From positions 124,001-188,000 of the forward strand of contig NZ_VOGY01000006.1 of NCBI RefSeq assembly GCF_008033385.1: DNA of 64,000 nt. The letters run 5' to 3'. Below the pieces are notes generated by a model that was given only the letters and a program-made list of their open reading frames with translations, made no database searches and was not told the origin of the DNA. Source of the DNA: Algibacter pacificus. GTDB taxonomy: Bacteria; Bacteroidota; Bacteroidia; Flavobacteriales; Flavobacteriaceae. Positions 37,856 to 45,351 of this stretch are shown here, piece after piece (position 1 is the first letter of the stretch; each line of letters starts with the position of its first letter). Both the position numbers and the translations under genes were made by a program.

Positions 37856-39940
37856 ATGAATAAGCCTTACTTATATATATATATATTTTTATTAAGTATA
37901 TTGGGATGTAAAAAGGAGGTAAATAGTTCCTCTGTAACAGAAAAAAACATAGATAATGCAAGTTACATTAACCCATTTATCTGTACTTCAGATGATCATG
38001 GGCAAACAGATGTAGCGGCAGCTGTACCATTCGGTATGGTAAAACCTTGTCCTGATACCAACCCGATATCACATTCTGGATATGATTACAGTGCCAAAGA
38101 AATAGTAGGGTTTTCCAATACCAGATTTTCAGGTGTTGGTTGTAGAGGTGTTGGAGGTAATTTAAGAATTTTACCTTTTGCTATTTCAAAAGGTGATACA
38201 ATTCCTCAAAGCGTTACATATTCAAAAGAAAGTGAAAAAGCTCAAGCCGGGTATTATTCGGTAGATTTAAATAATGGAGTAAAAACTCAGCTTACAGCAA
38301 CCAGACAAGTTGCGTTTCATCAATATACATTTCCTAAGTCAGAAAAATCTGGTTTTACAATAGATTTAGAAAGCTCTTATGTAGGGCATATATCAGATAA
38401 CTTCAATATAAATAATGGAGTTGTTAGTGGAGAAATTACAAGCGTGAATGTTTGCAAAAAGGGAGCTTATACATTTTATTTTGCAATTGCTTTTAATAAG
38501 GAAACTTCAGAAATAACTAAAGAAGGCTCTAAACTAATAGTTAAATTTTCAACTGCCAAAAATCAAGATGTCCTGTTGCGTTGTGCCTTATCGGTTGTTG
38601 ATGAAAATAGTGCTATTAATAACCTTAAAAATACAAAGACGTTAAGTTTTTCTCAGGTTAAAACACAGGCTTTCCAGTCATGGAACAACTTTTTAAGCAC
38701 AATTGATGTTGAAACAGAAAATGATACTTTAAAGGAATTATTTTACACACACCTATACCATACCTCACAATCGCCTTTCATTATAAATGATGAAAACGGA
38801 ATGATTAGAGGAAGTAATGGCGAAAAATATAAAATAGATACACCCTATTATCATGGGTGGTCTGTTTGGGATACTTTTAGAACCAAGTTACCCTTGTTCT
38901 CTCTATTGTATCCAAACCAATATAAAGACATGTTATGGTCTTTAAGAGTATTATATAAACAAGGTAAACCCGATTGGGCAACCAAAACGGAGCCTTTTTT
39001 AACTATAAGAACAGAACATACTATTCCCGTTTTATTAGATGCGCATCAAAAAGGAATTTTACCTTATTCGTTAGCCGATGTATATAATGAAATGAAAGAA
39101 GAAGCAAAACATTTGCCTTTTAAATCTCCTGATAATGTATTAGAGTCAAGCTATGATTTATGGGCGCTTTCTAAAATAGCACAAATACTTGGTAAAGATG
39201 AGGATGCTCAGTTTTATAAAAATAAAGCTTTTGAGTATAAAACACTTTGGAAAGATAAATTCTTAGTGATGGATGATAATTCTGATATCATGCATGGCGA
39301 TGGTTTATACGAAGGAACTTTGTGGCAGTACAGGTGGTTTGTTCCCTTTGATATTCAAGGCATTCAAACGATGATGGGAGGAAAAGATGAATTTGAAAAG
39401 CAGTTGGATTATTTTTTCAATAATGAGTTGTTTAATATAGGCAATCAGCCCGATATTCAAGTACCATATTTATACAATTACACCAATTCACCATGGAAAA
39501 CTCAAGCCTTAATTCATAAATTATTAAACGAGAAAACTAACAATTGGTATGGCACACATGAAAAATTTAAAACACCAATTGTAAAAAAGATTTTTACGGC
39601 AACACCAGATGGTTTTATTAAAGAAATGGATGATGATGCCGGTACCATGTCGTCTTGGTTTCTTTGGTCGTCAATGGGTATGTATCCTATATTTCCAGGT
39701 AGTACAGAGGTGGCTTTAACTGCACCACAGTTTAATAAAATAACAATTAAAACTAATAGTAAACCTTTAGAAATTACCACGTCAAAAAAAGGTTTAAACA
39801 ATATATACATTCAAAAAGTAACATGGAACAACAAAATAGTTAATTCTAGTATTATAGATTTCAATACTATTTCTAAAGGAGGTGTTTTGCATTTTGAATT
39901 AGGTGATAAGCCCAATAAACAATGGGGAAAACAAAATTAA
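37856..39940 (+). CDS. GH92-family alpha-mannosidase-like lipoprotein with Gln at the acid position
   Basis: 694 residues. Lipoprotein signal with Cys18 (FLLSILGCKKE). GH92 signatures: YINPFICTSDDHGQTDVAAA, VPFGMVKPCPDT, GFSNTRFSGVGCRG, then the (alpha/alpha)6 domain with YHGWSVWDTFRTKLPL. The catalytic base pair is kept as Asp592 and Asp594 (MDDDAGTMSSWF). In the GNEP motif that carries the acid Glu of ordinary GH92 mannosidases, the residue is Gln531 (NIGNQPDIQVPYLYNY). This points to a substrate whose leaving group needs no protonation, such as mannosyl phosphate, or to loss of activity. The intact fold and base favour the first. Confidence 0.93.
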   Translation: MNKPYLYIYIFLLSILGCKKEVNSSSVTEKNIDNASYINPFICTSDDHGQTDVAAAVPFGMVKPCPDTNPISHSGYDYSAKEIVGFSNTRFSGVGCRGVGGNLRILPFAISKGDTIPQSVTYSKESEKAQAGYYSVDLNNGVKTQLTATRQVAFHQYTFPKSEKSGFTIDLESSYVGHISDNFNINNGVVSGEITSVNVCKKGAYTFYFAIAFNKETSEITKEGSKLIVKFSTAKNQDVLLRCALSVVDENSAINNLKNTKTLSFSQVKTQAFQSWNNFLSTIDVETENDTLKELFYTHLYHTSQSPFIINDENGMIRGSNGEKYKIDTPYYHGWSVWDTFRTKLPLFSLLYPNQYKDMLWSLRVLYKQGKPDWATKTEPFLTIRTEHTIPVLLDAHQKGILPYSLADVYNEMKEEAKHLPFKSPDNVLESSYDLWALSKIAQILGKDEDAQFYKNKAFEYKTLWKDKFLVMDDNSDIMHGDGLYEGTLWQYRWFVPFDIQGIQTMMGGKDEFEKQLDYFFNNELFNIGNQPDIQVPYLYNYTNSPWKTQALIHKLLNEKTNNWYGTHEKFKTPIVKKIFTATPDGFIKEMDDDAGTMSSWFLWSSMGMYPIFPGSTEVALTAPQFNKITIKTNSKPLEITTSKKGLNNIYIQKVTWNNKIVNSSIIDFNTISKGGVLHFELGDKPNKQWGKQN

Positions 39941-39943
39941 ATT

Positions 39944-41566
39944 ATGAAATATAGATTAAGTTGTCATACTTCGGTTTTTTGCATTTTTGTAATGATGTTT
40001 CTTTTTGGAGCTTGTAATGATGTTGCCAAAACAAAACCAGTAGATGCTGAAGTAAAAAAAACATACCAAAAGAAAACAAATAACAAGGAATACTTGGTAA
40101 CAGATTTTGATGTGGTTGGAGATGGTATAACTTTAAATACAATAGCCATACAGACACTAATAAATCGGGTTCATGAAAATAAAGGCGGTACCCTAGTATT
40201 TCCTAAAGGACAATATCTTTCTGGAAGTTTGGTAATGAAATCTAACGTAAGTTTCTACTTAAAAAAAGATGCTGTTTTGCTAGGGAGTACCAATCCTTAC
40301 CATTATAAAGATGTGCCAATGCCAGACAGACCCCAATCGCCAAAAAGAGATGATTATTCCAATATGGCATTTTTAGTAGCTTATAAAGCCAATAATTTTA
40401 AAATTTATGGCGAAGGTAAAATTGATGGTCAAGGCAGAAAATTAGCACTGGCGGTAGATAGTTTGCATCATTCAGGAGAACGCATAGATCCAAAATATAA
40501 CTACAGGCGCATGCGTCCCAACGAAACGGCAAGACCTAAGTTGTTAAGATTTTCTATGTGTAAAAATGTAGGTATATTAGACTTAAACCTTCAAAATGGA
40601 TCCTGTTGGGGATTGTCATTCGAGTTATGTGAAAAATTAAAATTAGATAACTTAAAAATAGTTAACAGGGCTTATTGGAATAATGACGGTATGGATATTA
40701 CCGATTGCAGAAATGTGCAAATTACCAATTGCGATGTAAATTCAGCCGATGATGGTATTTGCCTTAAATCTTATTTTCCTAATTTTTATAATGACAGTAT
40801 TTACATAGCTAATTGCACAATAAAAAGTAGTGCAAGCGCCATAAAATTTGGCACAGCATCATATGGTGGTTTTAAAAATGTAACTATTGAAAATATTGAA
40901 GTTTTTGATACCTTTAGATCTGCCATAGCTATTGAAAGTGTTGATGGTGGTGATATTGAGAATATTAAAGTATCTAACATTATAGCTAAAAACACCGGGA
41001 ATGCTATTTTTATTCGTCTTGGGCATAGAGGCGGAAAAGCCCCCGGAAGTGTTAAAAATATCCATTTAACAGACATCAAGGTTGAAGTGCCTTTTGGAAG
41101 ACCCGATATTGATTATGATTTAAGAGGGCCAGAGGTAGATTTCTTTCACAATCCTTTTCCTTCTTCCATTGTTGGTATACCAGGGCATAGTATTGAAAAT
41201 GTGTCTATTGAAAATGTAGAGATTACTTATCCGGGAAGAGCTACAAAAGGGATGGCCTATGTGCCGTTAAGCCGATTAGAACAGGTTCCCGAAAAAATAA
41301 AAGACTATCCAGAGTTTTCAATGTTTGGCGAATTGCCAGCGTGGGCATTTTATGTAAAACACACCAACAATATCACTTTTAAAAATGTAAAATTACAATT
41401 AGAAAATCCCGATTTTAGACCCGCTTTTGTCTTTCATAATGTAGAAGGAGCACACTTAAATGCCGTTAATGTACCAAAAGCAACACAAAAGCAATTTGTT
41501 TTTAAGGAACACAAAAATGTCGTGTTTAGTGATAACATAAAAGAAAATAGTCTTATTATTAAATAA
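39944..41566 (+). CDS. GH28-family (polygalacturonase-like) lipoprotein
   Basis: 540 residues. Lipoprotein signal with Cys24 (MMFLFGACNDV). Right-handed beta-helix of family GH28: GDGITLNTIAIQTLINRV at the N-terminus, YWNNDGMDITDCRNVQITNC, then SADDGICLKS with the Asp269-Asp270 pair. The histidine motif is modified (GTASYGGFKN in place of GHG) and RIK appears as IRLGHRGG. It hydrolyses alpha-linked uronic acid or related glycosides in the family sense, but the altered motifs mean the substrate may not be pectin. Three bases from the preceding GH92 stop. Confidence 0.88.
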   Translation: MKYRLSCHTSVFCIFVMMFLFGACNDVAKTKPVDAEVKKTYQKKTNNKEYLVTDFDVVGDGITLNTIAIQTLINRVHENKGGTLVFPKGQYLSGSLVMKSNVSFYLKKDAVLLGSTNPYHYKDVPMPDRPQSPKRDDYSNMAFLVAYKANNFKIYGEGKIDGQGRKLALAVDSLHHSGERIDPKYNYRRMRPNETARPKLLRFSMCKNVGILDLNLQNGSCWGLSFELCEKLKLDNLKIVNRAYWNNDGMDITDCRNVQITNCDVNSADDGICLKSYFPNFYNDSIYIANCTIKSSASAIKFGTASYGGFKNVTIENIEVFDTFRSAIAIESVDGGDIENIKVSNIIAKNTGNAIFIRLGHRGGKAPGSVKNIHLTDIKVEVPFGRPDIDYDLRGPEVDFFHNPFPSSIVGIPGHSIENVSIENVEITYPGRATKGMAYVPLSRLEQVPEKIKDYPEFSMFGELPAWAFYVKHTNNITFKNVKLQLENPDFRPAFVFHNVEGAHLNAVNVPKATQKQFVFKEHKNVVFSDNIKENSLIIK

Positions 41567-41570
41567 ACGT

Positions 41571-43874
41571 ATGAAAAATTATATAGTCGCAGTAATCACG
41601 GTGTTATTAATGTTTTTTTCTTGTGAAAAGAACAAGAAAGAAACATCTGTTATTAAAGAAAATAAACTCGTAGATTATACTAGTTTAGTGTATCCTACTT
41701 TAGATACTGAAAATTCAAGGTGGTTCTTTTTTTCATCAGCAAGCCGTCCTTTTGGTATGGTAAATCTAAGTCCAGATAATGAAATAGATGGCGCTTGGGG
41801 CAGTGGTTATCGTTATAAAACCGATACTATAAAAGGCTTTAGCCATATACATGGATGGCAAATATCGGGGGTGTCGGTTATGCCTTTAACGCTTTCTGAT
41901 GCGAATACCGATAGTGTTTTTAAAGACTTTTATTCAAAATTCAGTCATGATAACGAAGTCGTAACTCCTGGTTATCATAGCTTAGCACTACAACGCTATA
42001 ATATTAAAACAGAGCTTACCAGTACCACAAGAGTTGGTTTTCACAAATATACATTTCCAGAAAACACCAAAAATGCGGTTCTTTTTAATTTAAATACTGT
42101 GCTCGGTCCATCAGATAATGCCGAAGGAAAACTGCGCCAAATTAATAAGAAAGAATTTGTAGGTTCGGTAGTGGCAACACCAACCCACAGAAGACCAAAA
42201 GCACTAAAGATATTTTTTAAAATAGAACTCAATGCATCTGTAAATACTTTACAAAAAGATGAAGAAACGGGGAACTATTTAATGCATTTTAACAATTTAA
42301 AAGAGCCTTTGCTAATGAAAGTGGCTATTTCATATACTTCAGAAGAGAATGCTCAGTTAAATTTAAAAACAGAACTACCTCATTGGGATTTTGAAACCGT
42401 TGTTCAAGATTCTAAAGACCATTGGAATTCGTTATTAAGTATAATAAAGGTTGAAGGCAATACCGAAAAACAACAAAGACGTTTTTATACAGATTTATGG
42501 CATGCGCTTCAAGGCAGACGTATTATTAATGATATCAATGGTGCATATCCAGATAATACAGGGGCTGAATTTAAGATTGGGCAATTACCATTGGATGCTT
42601 CAGGAAAACCAAAATTTAATCATTACAATTCTGATGCACTTTGGGGAGCGCAGTGGACACTAAATACCCTTTGGGGATTAGCATACCCCGATATTTATGA
42701 GGAGTTTGCCATGTCTTTTCTTCAATATTATAAAGACGGCGGTTTGGTTCCCAGAGGACCATCAGGTGGAAATTATACCTACGTTATGACAGGCGCACCA
42801 ACCACACCGTTTTTTGTTAGCGCGATTCAAAAAGGTATTTTGAAGGAAAATCTAGAAGATATTTATGATGCTTTGAAGAAAAATCATTTAGAAGGTGGTA
42901 TCATGGAAAAAGCGGGTTACGAGCATAAAACCAATATAGGTGGCGGACTCGACTTTTACATGGAAAAAGGCTTTGTGCCACATCCTAACCCGAAAGGAAA
43001 GTTTGGCGGGCATCAAGATGGTGCAGGTTTAACTTTAGAATATGCCTATCAAGACTGGACACTAGCTCAATTAGCCTTAAAACTAAATAAGTCTGAAGAC
43101 TATAACTACTTCATGAAGCGCTCTAAAAATTATGCGACGCTTTTAAATGAAGAAGGCTGGATGCAACCCAAAAACATAAAAGGGCAGTGGCAAAAAGAGT
43201 ATAGCCCATATAATTATGAAGAAGGTTTTATAGAATCAAACGGTGCACAATCTACGTGGTTTGTGCCACACGATTATGAAGGACTTGCTGAACTTATGGG
43301 AGGCAAAAAAGAGGCTGTTGAAAAATTAAATACTCAATTTAAAGAAGCAGAGCAATTAAACTTTACATCTGGGACATCTCATGCTTCAGAATTACATCCA
43401 GAATATCGCAAAATCCCCATAAATTATGGTAACCAACCATCTATTCAAACAGCCTTTATTTTCAATAAATTAGGTCGACCAGATTTAACCCAATATTGGT
43501 CCAGAAAAGTTACTTCTAAAGTTTTTGGCGGTTTATCTCCTTCAACAGGATATAATGGCGATGAAGACCAAGGACTAATGGGAAGCCTTGCTGTATTAAT
43601 GAAAATTGGGCTGTTTCAAGTAAATGGTGGTACAGAGGAAAATCCAGAGTATCAAATTGGTAGCCCTATTTTTGATAAAGTAACTATTCAACTACACCCA
43701 GACTATTATACGGGTAAAACTTTGCAAATTAAAGTGATAAATAATAGTGATTCTAATGTTTTGGTAAAAAAGGCTACTTTTAATGATAATCTTTTAACGG
43801 ATTTTAAAGTGTCTCATAAAGACCTAACAAGCGGAGGAATATTTCAGTTTAAAATGCAGGGTAAAAACGAGTAA
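41571..43874 (+). CDS. Second GH92-family enzyme, also with Gln at the acid position
   Basis: 767 residues. Lipoprotein signal with Cys18 (VLLMFFSCEKN). GH92 signatures: LVYPTLDTENSRWFFFSSA, RPFGMVNLSPDNE, GFSHIHGWQISGVSVMP, and later FVPHDYEGLAELMGG. Base residues Asp664 and Asp666 are in GDEDQGLMGSL. As in the first GH92, the acid Glu is replaced by Gln622 (INYGNQPSIQTAFIF). It is only distantly similar to the first copy, so the shared Gln is not a recent duplication effect. It starts 4 bases after the GH28 stop. Confidence 0.93.
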   Translation: MKNYIVAVITVLLMFFSCEKNKKETSVIKENKLVDYTSLVYPTLDTENSRWFFFSSASRPFGMVNLSPDNEIDGAWGSGYRYKTDTIKGFSHIHGWQISGVSVMPLTLSDANTDSVFKDFYSKFSHDNEVVTPGYHSLALQRYNIKTELTSTTRVGFHKYTFPENTKNAVLFNLNTVLGPSDNAEGKLRQINKKEFVGSVVATPTHRRPKALKIFFKIELNASVNTLQKDEETGNYLMHFNNLKEPLLMKVAISYTSEENAQLNLKTELPHWDFETVVQDSKDHWNSLLSIIKVEGNTEKQQRRFYTDLWHALQGRRIINDINGAYPDNTGAEFKIGQLPLDASGKPKFNHYNSDALWGAQWTLNTLWGLAYPDIYEEFAMSFLQYYKDGGLVPRGPSGGNYTYVMTGAPTTPFFVSAIQKGILKENLEDIYDALKKNHLEGGIMEKAGYEHKTNIGGGLDFYMEKGFVPHPNPKGKFGGHQDGAGLTLEYAYQDWTLAQLALKLNKSEDYNYFMKRSKNYATLLNEEGWMQPKNIKGQWQKEYSPYNYEEGFIESNGAQSTWFVPHDYEGLAELMGGKKEAVEKLNTQFKEAEQLNFTSGTSHASELHPEYRKIPINYGNQPSIQTAFIFNKLGRPDLTQYWSRKVTSKVFGGLSPSTGYNGDEDQGLMGSLAVLMKIGLFQVNGGTEENPEYQIGSPIFDKVTIQLHPDYYTGKTLQIKVINNSDSNVLVKKATFNDNLLTDFKVSHKDLTSGGIFQFKMQGKNE

Positions 43875-43911
43875 TAAACCATAGTTTTCTCGTAAATTAT
43901 AAAGAAAAAAA

Positions 43912-45351
43912 ATGACTAGCAGAAGAAAATTTATAAAACAAAGTGCTTTGGCAACAGTAGGGTTTACAGCTTTAAGTGGTTCGGCTTTTAGTTTTACAAA
44001 AAGTATTGAAGACTTTAAATCTAATAGGCCGCCACTTGCAAATAGAACTTTTGTAAGTAATGAAGTTGAGAAGGTTATAAAAAAAGTAAAAAAAGGAATT
44101 CGTAGCGAAGAGTTAGCGTGGATGTTCGAAAATTGCTTTCCAAACACTTTGGATACTACCGTAGATTTCGAGTTTATAAATAATAAACCAGATACCTTTA
44201 TTATTACGGGCGATATTGATGCCATGTGGTTGCGCGATTCTACAGCTCAAGTATGGCCTTACTTACCTTTGGTTAACAATGATAAAAAACTAAAAAATCT
44301 TTTTAAGGGTTTAATAAATAGACAGGTAAAATGTATCTTGTTAGATCCTTACGCTAATGCGTTTTATAAAGATGCTACCAGAGCAACAAAATGGAAAGAT
44401 GATAAGCCAACAGCCAAGCCAGGAGTTCATGAGCGTAAGTGGGAGATAGACTCTTTGTGCTACGCTATTCGTTTATCTTACGGATATTATAAAGAAACTG
44501 GAGATACCTCAATTTTTGATGAAGATTGGGACAAAGCCATGAGATTAGCTGTAAATACCTTAAGAACAGAGCAGCGAAAACAAGGAGAAACGCCTTATTA
44601 TTTTGAACGTGTTAGACGAAATAAAAATGTTACAGCACCATTTAGCGGAAAAGGCAGGCCAATAAAACCAGTAGGGTTAATATGTTCTGCTTTTAGACCT
44701 TCAGATGATGGCACCATGTATCCGTTTTTGATTCCTTCTAATTTATTTGCCGTAGAATCATTGGCGCAATTAAGTAAAATTTATAACAATGTTTTAAAAA
44801 ATTATTCATTTTCAAATGAATGTAAATCATTTTCAGAAGAAGTATTACAGGCTGTAAATACGTATGCCATTTCAGAACATTTAAATTACGGTAGAATATA
44901 CGCTTATGAGGTGGACGGTTTTGGAAATCAAGTATTTATTGATGATCCCAATATTCCTTCATTAATAGCAATGAAATATTTAATGAACGAGCGGTATTAC
45001 GATTTAGAGGTATATAAAAATACAAGGGCTTATCTCTTAAGTGATGATAACCCTTACTACTTTAAAGGAAAAGCAGGAGAAGGGCAAGGTGGTCCACATG
45101 CAGGACTAGATACCATATGGCCCATGGGTATTATTTTAAGGGCGATGACTAGCGATAGCGATGACGAAATTGTTTGGTGTATTAAGCAACTGATGAATAC
45201 CCATGATGGTACAGGCTTTATACACGAAACGTTTCATAAAGATGACGCTTCTAAATTTTCTAGATCATGGTTTGCTTGGGCAAATACACTATTTGGGGAG
45301 TTAATTTTAAAATTATATAACGAGAAGCCAGAACTCTTAAAAATCATTTAA
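43912..45351 (+). CDS. GH125-family exo-alpha-1,6-mannosidase, Tat-exported
   Basis: 479 residues. GH125 (formerly DUF1237) motifs: GDIDAMWLRDSTAQVWPYLP at about 100-119, the acid region KWEIDSLCYAIRLSYGY with Asp180, YEVDGFGNQVFIDDPNIPSL, GGPHAGLDTIWPMGI, and the base region TGFIHETFHKDDASKFSRSW with Glu439. The family cuts terminal alpha-1,6-mannose. The N-terminus TSRRKFIKQSALATVGFTAL is a twin-arginine signal, so it is probably folded before export to the periplasm. Its stop abuts the GH115 start. Confidence 0.94.
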   Translation: MTSRRKFIKQSALATVGFTALSGSAFSFTKSIEDFKSNRPPLANRTFVSNEVEKVIKKVKKGIRSEELAWMFENCFPNTLDTTVDFEFINNKPDTFIITGDIDAMWLRDSTAQVWPYLPLVNNDKKLKNLFKGLINRQVKCILLDPYANAFYKDATRATKWKDDKPTAKPGVHERKWEIDSLCYAIRLSYGYYKETGDTSIFDEDWDKAMRLAVNTLRTEQRKQGETPYYFERVRRNKNVTAPFSGKGRPIKPVGLICSAFRPSDDGTMYPFLIPSNLFAVESLAQLSKIYNNVLKNYSFSNECKSFSEEVLQAVNTYAISEHLNYGRIYAYEVDGFGNQVFIDDPNIPSLIAMKYLMNERYYDLEVYKNTRAYLLSDDNPYYFKGKAGEGQGGPHAGLDTIWPMGIILRAMTSDSDDEIVWCIKQLMNTHDGTGFIHETFHKDDASKFSRSWFAWANTLFGELILKLYNEKPELLKII

